Shown: piece by piece, positions 12,520-23,264 of the stretch
Layout: each line of letters begins with the position of its first letter
How positions within the stretch are numbered: the stretch's first letter is position 1
NCBI GenBank assembly: GCA_020726505.1
Contig: JAHLEZ010000005.1
Location: 2,790,001 to 2,854,000 of the forward strand
Direction of reading: 5' to 3'
DNA length: 64,000 bases
Origin: Leptodontidium sp. MPI-SDFR-AT-0119
Lineage: Eukaryota > Ascomycota > Leotiomycetes > Helotiales > Leptodontidiaceae
The notes under the pieces: generated by a model
Database searches by the model: none
What the model was told of the DNA's origin: nothing
Seen by the model: only the letters and a program-made list of their open reading frames with translations
Position numbers and translations under genes: made by a program

Positions 12520-12883
12520 TGTTTGCTCCTACACAGAAACCTATGAAGAATAGATTCAATGGGCGAGCGTTAATCTCTTTTGTTCATTCACAGCTAGGAG
12601 CATGGACTGCAGCGAAAGCCCTGGTCCCCAACTCCCCTATTGTCGGAGGTTCCGTAGCCGATCGGATCCCCGAGTTAAAAGTCGGTGGAGATGCCCCCAG
12701 ACGACTCCGCAATGGCCTGACTAAGAGTATTAATCCACAGTTGCAAAACCATGCCTTAGGCTACATAATAAAAGCTTTAAGTACCCAGTTGCATTTGGTC
12801 CCAGATCTGTTTTTTGTCCTTCTCCTCACCTCTCCGGCGTTTTCTACTCTCCTACAGAATCCGCAACACGAAACAAGACCAAT
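12520..12883. promoter_or_regulatory. Divergent promoter, hydrolase / CMD-like gene
   Basis: The 364 bp between two divergent ATGs contains TCGGAGG at 12,643-12,649 followed by CCG at 12,652-12,654, and CCGATCGG a few bases later. This resembles a fungal Zn-cluster factor site and recurs in other promoters of the cluster. Confidence 0.45.
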
Positions 12884-13462
12884 ATGGCCACCAAAACGCC
12901 TCGATTTCCGTCCGTCCAAGATACTCCTGAAAAGGCGGAAGCCTTCGCAGAAGTAGAGCGTATCGTCAAAGATCTACACGGAGCATCTTTCAAGGTCAAG
13001 GATGACAACGGCAACTTTCTCGGCCCGTTCGGTGTTCTCTCGTTTGCGCCAAAAACCTTTGTGCCCTACCTCGAATACACACTGGCTTTTTTCAAACTAC
13101 CACATGTCACTACCAAGGAGCGCGAGTTGGCTATCTTAGCGGCCGTCTCCGTCACAAAGAGTGAATTCGTCGAGTACGCTCACCACAAAATCGGAATAGC
13201 ACAAGGCTTGACCCAGGCCCAAGTCGAACATGCCAGCAGTGGACGTGTACCAATCGAGGGTTTATCCGACAGGGAGGAATCTATTTACGAGCTATCCTTG
13301 AGCCTAGCAAGAGGGTTCGGCAGTATTGACGACAAACAATTTGAGTCGGCTGTCGCATTGCTTGGTAGAGAAGGCGTATCCCAGGTGGCCCAGTTGGTGG
13401 GTGGATACATCCTGGTGAGCCTGCTCGTGAATGTGGGAGATGTGCGAGCTCCTCAGTCTTAA
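12884..13462 (+). CDS. Carboxymuconolactone decarboxylase-like (AhpD-fold) protein
   Basis: A 192-residue single-exon protein of the CMD/AhpD-like all-helical family. The family core around residues 75-115 shows the alternating ERELAILAAVSVTKSEFVEYAHH pattern, including the conserved E...HH segment. The peroxidase CxxC motif of true AhpD is absent, so an alkylhydroperoxidase role is unlikely. Family members decarboxylate or isomerise small lactones and occur in secondary-metabolite clusters. Its place between an alpha/beta hydrolase and a dienelactone hydrolase suggests it acts on a lactone or keto-acid derivative of the polyketide. Substrate and reaction are inference. Confidence 0.85.
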   Translation: MATKTPRFPSVQDTPEKAEAFAEVERIVKDLHGASFKVKDDNGNFLGPFGVLSFAPKTFVPYLEYTLAFFKLPHVTTKERELAILAAVSVTKSEFVEYAHHKIGIAQGLTQAQVEHASSGRVPIEGLSDREESIYELSLSLARGFGSIDDKQFESAVALLGREGVSQVAQLVGGYILVSLLVNVGDVRAPQS

Positions 13463-14385
13463 TGGTTGCACTCATTGTGGGGTTTTTGCTATGTCTGCGA
13501 TGCTCAGGCCAATCCACGGACCAAGCAATGGAAAGCCATAGGTTGCAATGGAAGTCTATGGATGCGACGGAAGCGTAGCTTGATCTCAAGTATTTAAGGG
13601 AAGCCGGATTCAAGATACGAAGGGTGATCGAGTCTTCTTGTACATAGAAAGACTCTGTAGCTCAAATCATGCGCATTTGACTTCCAGCCTTGACACGCAG
13701 TCTTGAATTTCCCACTTCGAATTTTTCGAGACATCTACGCAATGGAAAATGCTTTCGATTAACAATCGTCATTGACTTCTACCTCCAATGCTGTGAATCC
13801 TTGGTAACGCAGCATTACCAGCGCATCAGCAACCAAAGTTACAGTGCGACAAATGTACTGGGTGAAGACTAATCCTAGAGTGGGTAAACGATGTCGGTTC
13901 TACTACGAGTGAGACTTCCATCACTAGCACCACCCATGGACAAGTACTTTTGACAATCATGATAGTAAATTTCAATACGCATTCAGGGAAAAAGGCGTTG
14001 AGAGCTGCAACACCCAATTTGTGTCGTTTTCGATCCGTCCAATAATTGGGTTTGAAGTCTTAGTAACTGTCTTACATTAGACTTCTACAAATCTGCTTGG
14101 ATTCTAAGTAGTACGCGTAGCTATAAAGCCCAAGTGGTTTAGTAATTAGCTCGATAAATGGTTGCACTTAGTTAAGAGAGGGTTATAATAGCGTCAGTAT
14201 GAAATCCAAAGCACCGACAAGCATCGAAGAATCGAAATCGTGGTGACGATGATCCGAATCTTACGTTGCGATCCCGTTTCAAATGTTCTCGCAAACACGA
14301 ACCCGCAAGTAGCTCGTAGTCACGCAAAACGCAAATCATTCACCGCCCTCCTTCGTTTCTCAGTTATTGTGGAAGTTAAAAATGT
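13463..14385. other. Non-coding spacer
   Basis: This AT-rich spacer follows the CMD-like gene. No coding sequence is supported; only short chance frames are present. Confidence 0.5.
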
Positions 14386-14697
14386 ACGGAGATTCGTCTC
14401 AAATGTCCCGGGACTACAGGGTACTTCGGCCCAAAGCCTTTATATGGCCTACTTACAGTGGAATGAGGCGCTGAAAGACGCTGAATGACGCTGTAAATTC
14501 AGGCTTGAGGTACTGTAAGCCCCTGTAGTGATGGGCACGCTGGCAGAGCAACTACAGCAACCAGTGAAGGCTTTAGCGAGTATTAATACCTGCTTAATAG
14601 GCCTCTTTAGCGACTACCACCCTAAATGACAGGGGCTTTCAGCCTCTACAGGGTACTCGTCCCCTGTAATCCCATGGCTTTTGAGACGAATCTCCGT
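14386..14697. mobile_element. MITE-like element with terminal inverted repeats
   Basis: The left end ACGGAGATTCGTCTCAAA (14,386-14,403) is repeated in inverse orientation at 14,680-14,697. A weaker match continues inward around ACTACAGGG / CCCTGTAAT. Total length is about 312 bp with no coding capacity. I see no clear target-site duplication. It lies in the spacer between the CMD-like and dienelactone hydrolase genes. Confidence 0.65.
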
Positions 14698-15125
14698 CCG
14701 TTGTAGGTGACTGCCTCCTGTCCTTGCGGGATGCTTTTGAGGAAGAATATCTGCAATGGAGTATGCGTCGTAATTATACGACTAATAACAATCAACTGGA
14801 GACTGCAATAGGAGTTTCTAATGATTAGGAGATATACCACTTGCTATATTTTTTCGGAAAACTCTTCCCGAGGTCGCACAGAGTATGTCACCATAGTCTG
14901 ATCATTAAGTGCACTAACTCGCACAAGGATACCGCACGACTATGGGTCAGAGGGGTCAGAGGTAAGTTAGTATACACATCAACTTTAATACATCATTTCA
15001 ACGAAATTCATAACATCCGTGTTTCTATGTCTGTATCAAGTCCCGAAGTCCGAGCATCCAAGCTTCATACCGGAAAACATCGATAATCCTATGAGCAAGA
15101 CTTCAAATAGGTTGAAAATACACAC

Positions 15126-16057
15126 TCAAGAGAACCACCGCGAGAACCACGACTTAGCCAGCCCCTCCGCCCTCGTCGCCGCCGCCATCGCCACCTCATC
15201 ATCCGGATCAGTTCGATTCGCAAAGCCATGCTTCGCACCGGGAAGAAGCTGAACCTCATGCTCGACATCTTTCTTGCTCTCCAAGATTTCCTTCACTTTC
15301 CTGATATCCGGCGCCTTCATCTGCAGATCCTCCTCGCCAACGGCCCATGAAATAGGAATTTTAATAGCCTCGACATCGTCTGGGACCTTAATAAAAGTCG
15401 GATGCGCAACGAACGCGGCGTCGATGAGCGGTTCCGAGGCGGAGGAGAGGGTTTGCGATGAGTGCCGGACTACGCGGTGCTTTGGGTCGTCCTTTGCCAG
15501 CGTGACGACATGTTTGCCGCCCCAGCAGAATCCAGCCGTGCCGATCTTCAAGTCTTTAGTCCCGAAGGGCGGAGGCGAGGTGCGGAGAGCCTGGAAATAC
15601 TTGATCACTCCGGCCTCAGTCTTGGCAATGTTGCACGTTACCATCCAGGGGATTACGTGGTACAGGACTTGGAGAAAGAGGAACGGCTTGATGAAGATGG
15701 TTGTGAACCAGGACTGTTTCTCCAAGAGCGTGTGCGTGGAGGGAATGACCGAGGAAGACATGGCACGGCCTTTGGGTGTCTATAAGTCAGGTGGAGATGA
15801 AGAGCCTTGGGGCGGGACGGACCATTCATTAGATCTGGGCAGTAGACCAAGAATCCCCCTCTAGCATACCTGTCGCATAAGACTCGGTTGTTCACAAAAT
15901 CAGGACCAAATGCATCTGTGATATAGACAATTATGCCCTTGGGCGTAACGCCGGATTCTGGTTCAGCAACGTAGGTTCTGAGGCCATGGGTTGTGGCCCA
16001 TTTGCCGGTGGAATTGTCCTTAGAAATTCCTCCACGAAAACAGTCGGGGCAAGACAT
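15126..16057 (-). CDS. Dienelactone hydrolase family protein
   Basis: A 292-residue protein in two exons (15,823-16,057 and 15,126-15,769). The nucleophile motif GFCWGGK and the histidine in AKHGFAN are visible, with acidic residues in GEEDLQM near the usual Asp position. The N terminus MSCPDCFRGG is typical of fungal AIM2-type members. The 53-bp intron uses a weak GTCCGT donor and its acceptor is inferred from frame continuity, so that junction is less certain. A hydrophobic stretch lies just after the intron. It is divergent from the trans enoyl reductase. The family opens small lactones or hydrolyses esters; its target here is probably a cluster intermediate. Confidence 0.85.
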
Positions 16058-16733
16058 TGTAGGAGGCAGCGAAAAAATTGTTTGGAAGAGAAGTATGGTT
16101 CGGGGGTTCAGCAAGAAGGGGATCTTAAGTGGAAATTGTATCAACAGAAGTGAGACGATGCTGTGGAAGGTCGACGCAGGCTTTATTCGGGGACGTCAAT
16201 ACCGTATACGTTTTGCTATAGTAGGTACCAAGAGTACTTGTCATCTACTATAGCTGAGATTATGCGGGACGTTCCTATGAGTTTACCGCTCTACCGCGCA
16301 AGAAAAACGTTCAAGGCAAGTTAGGACGGTATTCGAACCAAGGCACCACGGTCCAGCACGGTGATTAGTGGCTGATCTGGAACAAACTCCAGAAGTGAAA
16401 GGAGCTGCGGAGGCACTCAAGTGGTCTCCGGCACGTCCACCCCGGGTAACATGCATAACATTCGGAGGACCGATGTGGAGCCTCCGGTCGGCGTTCCTGT
16501 CGGTTTTCCGCGAAGGGCGGTTACTGTTCGAACCCGACAATCATCCAGAGTACTGGTATGGACAGCATGAAGAGGTGTTCTCGGTGTTTACAGAAATTCG
16601 AAAAGTACGTCAGCGGAGACGTAGATCTAGAGGATAAAGCATAACCCCACATCTGCTGGTCTATTAAGTTATAACCCTTTGAGATTCGTTTAATTCTCTT
16701 TGTACATGCACTTAACCTCAAATTCTGTCAACG
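16058..16733. promoter_or_regulatory. Divergent promoter, dienelactone hydrolase / trans enoyl reductase
   Basis: The 676-bp spacer contains TCGGAGG at 16,462-16,468 with CCG at 16,470-16,472, and an opposed CCTCCGGTCGG at 16,481-16,491. Opposed CGG half-sites suit a dimeric Zn2Cys6 regulator. No gene is seen. Confidence 0.4.
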
Positions 16734-17890
16734 ATGAAGGCTAACTCAGTAATGAAGGCTCTCGTGGGGGGCGAGGATGGCGGCTACCGACTCGCGGACG
16801 ATTTCAACATTCCCGACCCAAAGCCAGGCATGATGCTATGTCGGGTGCACGCAGTTGCTCTGAGCCCATACGACGCAAAGATTGTAGACTATTCGAATAC
16901 GCCCGGTGCAATAGGCGGCTGCGACTTTGCGGGCATTATCGATCGGGTGGGCGAAGGCGTGACGCGGTTCAAGAAGGGCGATCGCATGTTTGGAGTGACC
17001 TTTGGACTCGACGCCTCAGACAAGACGGCGGGCGCTTTTGCTGAGTATGCGCTGGCATATGAGGACTTGAGCTGCCATATCCCCGACAATTTGTCCTTCG
17101 CGCAGGCAAGCTCAATGGGACTTGGTATTGCCACCGCAGGACTCGCCCTTTTCCAAGCGCCTGGACTAGAACTGGAAATGCGGCGTCTCAAGTCCGATGA
17201 TGAGGAGGACACGCCTTCATTTGTCCTTGTTTCGGGGGGTGCAACAGGTACTGGGACCATGGCAACCCAATTTCTGAAGATGTGAGTCCTATACTGGTGT
17301 TATCAGCTGTAATTGGCAGATGAATTTCAGAACTGTCTTACTCAAACGTTCACAGGGCCGGTTATACACCCATCGTCACCTGCTCACCCGAGAATAATGC
17401 CCTGTGCGAAAGCTACGGCGCTGTAGCTTGCTTTGACTACCGTTCACCCACATGCGGCGCTGACATCCGCGAGTACACGGCAAACAATCTCGCGTTCGTC
17501 TTCGACACTGTGACCGACGCATCGACGATGCGGATGTGCTATGAGGCGATTGGCTCTTCCGGCGGTAGATATGTTGTTCTCGAAGCCATTACCATGCCCG
17601 TAAAATACACGCGGAGGGATGTCCGTGCCGACTGGCTAATGACTCCTACCATCACGGGGGCGCCGGTAGACATGCCAGGCCTGTACGGGCGCCCCAGTAC
17701 ACCCGAGCACAGGAAATTTGGGGCGAGCTTATTTCTGCTGGCGGAGGAATTGTTGAAAGAGGGCAGGATTAAGAATCATCCTTTGGACATCAGGGAAGGG
17801 GGCTTGGAGAACATCCCTACGTATGTGGAAGACTTACGTGTAGGGAATGTGCGAGGCAAGAGGCAGATCGTGCCATTGGTTGGTGCATAG
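16734..17890 (+). CDS. Trans-acting enoyl reductase (LovC-like MDR)
   Basis: A 360-residue medium-chain reductase in two exons (16,734-17,281; 17,356-17,890) with a 74-bp intron. The N-terminal GroES-like part includes GGCDFAGIIDRVGEGVTRF near residue 62. The nucleotide-binding part includes VSGGATGTGTMATQFLK near residue 165. The catalytic zinc ligands of alcohol dehydrogenases are missing, as in LovC, and the length matches LovC (about 363). Known relatives reduce the enoyl intermediate of ER-less partner synthases in chosen cycles. Because the PKS here lacks ER, this gene is the natural partner. A second Met (MKALVGG) could also be the start. Confidence 0.92.
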
Positions 17891-18322
17891 AAATGGGCGA
17901 AGCCGTCTCGATAGTACAGGTATATTATGATAGGCGCCACTAAAGTAAACCCTTGCTACAAGAATCCCGTAAATAAGAATGGTACACATCCTTCCACTTT
18001 TCTTTCACGAGGATGTTGACGCAGTCCATTGGCAGAAGTAGTACTAATGAGGGGGGATTGTCTTCATTCTTTGTTCTCTTAGTCGTAGGTCGGTAGGTTG
18101 AAGGTGTTGAGATTCCGGTTAAACAAAAACAAAAAAGCAGGCTTTGTTGATCTTAAGAACAACTCTATGAACAGCCTTGGAAAGATTCTCATGGGCTCTT
18201 TAAACGTCGAACTGAACGTGAAGTTGCCTGTTGTATCGACAGATTGTTACCCATTCACATTTCAGTTAAAGTAAAGGAGACATTCACTCTGACTGTCAGG
18301 CTTTGATCTAGTACTTTCCAAG
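17891..18322. other. Intergenic, likely promoter of the 2EXR gene
   Basis: The spacer contains A-rich runs near 18,120-18,140. No gene or repeat is recognised. It marks the right edge of the recognisable polyketide cluster. Confidence 0.5.
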
Positions 18323-19564
18323 ATGTCATTATTTCGGTGGGCCGCGTCGTACCTTGTATCTTCGGCATTGAACCTTCGAAACAAGATAGCTTGCCTCAAC
18401 AACCCAACACAGTCGATTGCAAATCGCAAGACTTCTGCCTACACCATAGACTCTGCCGCCGAACCCCAGGTCGTTAATCCACACTACTCCACGATCACTA
18501 CATCCTCCGATCCTTGGAGCACCACCCTGCTTCAAAGCTCCTTGAAACCCTTCGATCATGGACTAGCAACACACCAGCCAAGCCCTCGGCTCAAACACCT
18601 CCTGGGCCAACTCTCACAGCTCGATCTCGATCGTAAGTCGCCGACTCTCAAGAGCTTCACACTCTTTCCTAAGCTGCCTCTAGAGCTTCGTTTGATGATC
18701 TGGGCAATTGTGGCAAACGAAAATCAGAGATGGGTCGAAATAAGCTATCAACATGGTGATCTTTTCACTCCGTGTGCCGATTTGTCTGGCATTGAACGCA
18801 GATCAGCACAATATTCCGTTCCGACAATCTTTCACGTTTCTCACGAATCCCGCACCGAGGCCCTAAGATACTATACTCCCTGTTACGATCAATGGACTCG
18901 TGGCTATGTCTATATAAACTTCAACGCCGATAGCCTAATCATCGACCAGGACTGCGTGGCGACGGCACTGGAGCGTTTTGATGAGATCAAAGGGCGGTAT
19001 CCGAGACTCCCTCCGGTTCAGTCAGGATCGTGGACTTTGGACACAACAACGCTCAAGAAATTCAGAACGGTGTGCCTTGCGAGGAGATTAGACTTGTACG
19101 GAAGGGGATTCAGGTGGACTAGACTAAACACAGACACAAGCCTTAGGTCCATCGGCAGGATATTTGAGCTCTTCCCTTCAATGGAGGAACTAACGTTCGC
19201 CGAGCAGGAAAAATTCGTGGAACGCAGAACCTTAAATCGGGCCGATGGTGATGAAGGATATCTCTGGAGAGAGCTTTTCCTGAGAGACAGAAGAAGAACC
19301 ATACTAGAGAAATATCAAAGATACATCGCGGAGGACCCAAGCCTCCCTGCTTGTGTTCTTACATCCGCTATAAAGGGTGTCATTATGACCACAGGTATCT
19401 TCGACGACAGATTCAGATTTACCGATTCGTTACTACTTGAGGAAGATCTTGAACCGGTCGGACTGGTCAATGGAGAGTATGAGGATAAAACTTTGCGATA
19501 CACACCAAATGTTGCGGGAGTCCCACCTGTTACAATGTTTACCCCATCCATTGATTATTACTGA
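18323..19564 (+). CDS. 2EXR domain protein
   Basis: A 413-residue single-exon protein. The 2EXR core begins near residue 113 with FTLFPKLPLELRLMIW and continues through VPTIFHVSHESRTEALRYY about 60 residues later. This domain is expanded in filamentous ascomycetes, particularly Leotiomycetes, and has no established function. There is no signal peptide or obvious membrane segment. Relatives are generally encoded as single genes outside metabolic clusters, so membership in the upstream cluster is doubtful. Confidence 0.88.
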   Translation: MSLFRWAASYLVSSALNLRNKIACLNNPTQSIANRKTSAYTIDSAAEPQVVNPHYSTITTSSDPWSTTLLQSSLKPFDHGLATHQPSPRLKHLLGQLSQLDLDRKSPTLKSFTLFPKLPLELRLMIWAIVANENQRWVEISYQHGDLFTPCADLSGIERRSAQYSVPTIFHVSHESRTEALRYYTPCYDQWTRGYVYINFNADSLIIDQDCVATALERFDEIKGRYPRLPPVQSGSWTLDTTTLKKFRTVCLARRLDLYGRGFRWTRLNTDTSLRSIGRIFELFPSMEELTFAEQEKFVERRTLNRADGDEGYLWRELFLRDRRRTILEKYQRYIAEDPSLPACVLTSAIKGVIMTTGIFDDRFRFTDSLLLEEDLEPVGLVNGEYEDKTLRYTPNVAGVPPVTMFTPSIDYY

Positions 19565-20914
19565 GGTTGAGGGGAAGAAGAACTATTCAGAGAGGGGAGC
19601 AACAAGGGCAAGGAAAAGGCAAAAGTTAATTAATTGCTACTTGACACGAAATAATCAATCCCATTTCAAACCAACCATCAAGAACTCATTCCCTCCCCTT
19701 CAATCATCATTGTTGAATATATTAAGTCTAAATTATCAAGTTGTACAGTACGTGAATTGAAACGACACCCTACTACTCATCCCCTGCCAACATAGGGTAA
19801 CAAAGGTCCAAAATAAGCCTCTTCGCGGTGCAAGAGATTAACAAGCCATACGTATAAATGAGAATCTGCTTCCAAATATTCTCTGCCTATGATCTGCTTG
19901 CTACTTGAATTCCTTTCCTATGTGACGTGTCTAATTCTTAATTGCTGACTCTGGTCTTGCATACAGTCTTAAGTCACTGCAGCCTATCTTACGTCTTCCC
20001 CTGTTCCCGATCTTCCCAGATCCCCCTTACTCCCAGTACCGGCTCCACGAGAAGCCACCGGAATAGAGCCTTGGGCTCACTAGCAACTGTTCTCCATGGC
20101 ATAGAGATCCTCCTTGAACGTCGGATCACCCTGTGCGAGAAAGCTTTGGTGTGAGAACTAACCCACGACTATTTTCACTTTACTGACTTTCACTTCTCCT
20201 AATCTCAATGGATTCAAGCTAACATCTAGAAATCGAATCGAACATTTGAATATCTAAACCATCTTGCTTCAACAAACGTTCAAAATGCTATTGGTCCTTA
20301 ATTACGACGGGCAGCCACATACTCCAAACCGCGAACAAAAAATGCGAATAAAACCACTAACGATGACCGTCAACTCGCCTCTGCCGTTTCAAATAGCGTG
20401 ACAACTTCCAGATTTAGACAAACGAGATACAGCTATGATGTTTCCTGGGTGAATAGTAAAATATCATGATTTTGAAGCTACACTATACTTATTCTCAATA
20501 GTTAGGGAATCTATAAATGTCGTTTGATGAAATACGTCATTCTTGGCTTTTAGCTGTTCTAGGTTAACTCCAGTGGTTATTGCATTTCTCCCCGATGACA
20601 GAGCTAGCTATCTACCCAGATAGGCAGGCGGAATCAAAAACCAAATGCTAATGAAAGCCAACGCTGATTAGAAAGAATTCGCTTAGGCAAGTAAAGTGGA
20701 TGTCTGGAGGAAAGGAACACTTCAAGTTTAACACCGAACGGTATGTAGGTGGATCGAAATGAATCGAAATCACTCCATACGTTTGTTGTGAGAGCAGCGC
20801 ATGTGCAACAACGTTAAATAATTAGAACTTCGGGCAGCCACAGATTCGTGACGTGTGAAAGAATTCAAGAAATATTAAATTGCATGTGACGTAAACTGAA
20901 CTCTTATTCTGCTA
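19565..20914. other. Long intergenic region without recognisable gene
   Basis: About 1.35 kb between the 2EXR gene and the convergent SGNH hydrolase. It contains only short frames without family features. I find no RNA gene or clear repeat. Confidence 0.5.
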
Positions 20915-22342
20915 TCAGGAATACTCCCCCTCCATCCACTTCCTATATATAATCTTCCCCAGCTTCCGGTGAGCAATGGATTTCGGATGCATAGCCTTCT
21001 TCACATACCACGGATAGACAGTCTTACTTAACTTCTCCAACTCACCCTCCCCATCCCCATTCATTCTCCCATCCCCATCTCCCAATTCAATCCCAGCCCT
21101 CTCCTCCTCCAAAACCCTCGCCCAATTACACAATAACCTCTCATCCCATGCTCCCTTTCCAAACACGCCAATCTCACATTCTCTGCCTATCTTTTTAAAA
21201 TCAACAACCTCCTCTCCAGCAGGCGCATCCACACCACCTTCCACCTCATCACCACCACCTAAATCATCCTCCCCCAGCACAGTAAAGAACCACGCATCCT
21301 TTTCCCAATGCCTCCCCTCCCCAACCTCACAAAACCTCCTCCCCTCGAAAACGCCATCCCAATCCTCAAACCACACGCTTCCCCTCCGATTCCCCAGCAC
21401 GAGTTCCATCTGCGTAACCGCGACCGCAATCCTAATAACCAGATTCAGTCGCTCAATCATGGCGTTCAACCTCGCCCGGAACTCCCTCGTCAAGTACCGT
21501 CCCCGGAGGAAGAACTTCCCATCGCACTCCTCCGTTTGCTCGTTGAAGAACCTCGCATATCCCGGGACGATGAGCGTGAATTCTTGCTCCCCCTCTCCAT
21601 TTCCTTCTTTCCCAGCACCAACACCAACACCAACCTCAATCACAGCCTCATAAACCCTCACCAACCCCTCCAACAGCCCCGGATCCCCTAACTTTTCCTC
21701 CGCTCTCACCATCGCGTCCTCACACACCGCGGCATTGGAATGCCACATGACGCACTCGGCGACGATATCGCCGAAGCCGACATCATTCCCGCCTATACTG
21801 ATCGTAGCCCATTTCGGAACCTCTCCCTTTTCTTCACATTCCTCCTCTTCACACCCTTCCTCGTCGCAGCTATCGCAGCCATCACGTAAGCTATCCCGCT
21901 GCGTCTGCATGAGTTCGAGCTGCGAGGTGCGGTTGTCCCATCCGCGGACGAGGATGTCGGGGATGGAGGCGCCTGTGCAGCCGAGGTGGTAGAGGTGTGG
22001 TGCTGACTCTTTCTCTGTTTCTGTTTTTCTGTCTTCGTCGTATCCTGATTTTGATCTTGATTTTGGTTGTGGAGATGATGAGGAAGAAGGGGAAGAAGAA
22101 TTCGCAATCTCAATAATCTGATAAGGATACGCGCCAGCGCATTTCAGACACGAGCCGCTCGGGTCGAAGGAATCCGTTATCCAGGAACAGGTCGCGCCGA
22201 TGCCTGCTGAGTAGGAGTCGCCGAGGGAGAAGAAGCTGCCTATAGGTAGGCGTGGGTAGTGAGAGGGGGGTGGAGAGGCGGTGGTGGTGGTGTAGAGACT
22301 TGAGGATGTGAGAGAGAGCGGATGTTGAGCTGGGAGGATCAT
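20915..22342 (-). CDS. SGNH/GDSL hydrolase
   Basis: A 475-residue single-exon SGNH-fold hydrolase (lipase/esterase). Block I is SLGDSYSAGIG with the catalytic Ser near residue 42. Block III is SIGGNDVGF, giving the Asn. The C-terminal HPKSIAH carries the His of block V. The region between blocks I and III holds a Ser-rich stretch and an acidic Cys/Glu-rich insertion (CDSCDEEGCEEEECEEK) unusual for the family. The ATG at 22,340-22,342 is preferred; an upstream frame adds 29 hydrophobic residues that could serve as a secretion signal if used. Substrate unknown. Confidence 0.88.
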   Translation of the reverse strand: MILPAQHPLSLTSSSLYTTTTASPPPSHYPRLPIGSFFSLGDSYSAGIGATCSWITDSFDPSGSCLKCAGAYPYQIIEIANSSSPSSSSSPQPKSRSKSGYDEDRKTETEKESAPHLYHLGCTGASIPDILVRGWDNRTSQLELMQTQRDSLRDGCDSCDEEGCEEEECEEKGEVPKWATISIGGNDVGFGDIVAECVMWHSNAAVCEDAMVRAEEKLGDPGLLEGLVRVYEAVIEVGVGVGAGKEGNGEGEQEFTLIVPGYARFFNEQTEECDGKFFLRGRYLTREFRARLNAMIERLNLVIRIAVAVTQMELVLGNRRGSVWFEDWDGVFEGRRFCEVGEGRHWEKDAWFFTVLGEDDLGGGDEVEGGVDAPAGEEVVDFKKIGRECEIGVFGKGAWDERLLCNWARVLEEERAGIELGDGDGRMNGDGEGELEKLSKTVYPWYVKKAMHPKSIAHRKLGKIIYRKWMEGEYS

Positions 22343-23264
22343 CTTGATATGATGTGATGTGATGTGATTTAATAAGATAAGATAAAGATGAGTTGAGAAA
22401 TGGCCCAAGAGATACCTGGTACGTTCCAAAGAATAAATAGAATAGAACAGAATACCTCCCTCTCTCTCTCTTAAACGAATCCAAAATAATTATAAACTTT
22501 CACTCAATCCCAATCCAGAATTCTGTAAGTTATAAATCTTGAGATGCCCTTTTCTTCTTCTTTTCTTTCCTGTTCTATTGCCGACCGCCATCAAAGTATG
22601 AAGATATATTTATTTGAAAGCGTCATGTCGGGTAAATGGTTGCCTACCAGATTCGCACGTGGCGGCTCAGCTGCTGCATCCCATCCGCGTCCGTCCATTC
22701 ACAGCGTTATGTTAGATAGATGGGCCTGCTGACCTGCATGCATGCTGACTGACATGCACAGGTACGGGTACGTACATATTCCTCCTCGATCCAGTCAGAC
22801 TAACACTACACTACAGCTGGAAGATAGAACAAGCCGGAGCAAAAGGAAGTTCCAAACATTCCTTGCATTCAAGCAAAGATTTTAGTGGAAACCCCCTTTC
22901 ACGAGCCAAGAGCCGGGAATCATAAGGTGACAGGACAGCCCAGGAGAAAGAGAGATGAACAAGAACCGTGTGGGGTCACGTGAATAAGCAGGCCACTCTG
23001 ACAATTTCGTGGCCCCTCACAAGAAACACCGCCTTGCCTGTCAGTTATAATTAGGAAGAGAGCCATATGACGACGTTGCAGCTTGAAAGCGAAAGAATAA
23101 CCTCCGAATAGAACGTTTCATCAAAATATATTATTTCTAATTGGATCTGAATGGATCTGAATGACATCACATCGTCCCAAAATATTCCCCCCACTTTGCA
23201 ATCGAGACGCATGGATCTCTCACTCCAAGAAACCCATATCATTCCCATGCGTTGCTAAATGCAT
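22343..23264. other. Intergenic
   Basis: Upstream region of the SGNH hydrolase, CT-rich on its coding strand, plus the 3' flank of the sedolisin gene. No additional gene is recognised. Confidence 0.5.
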
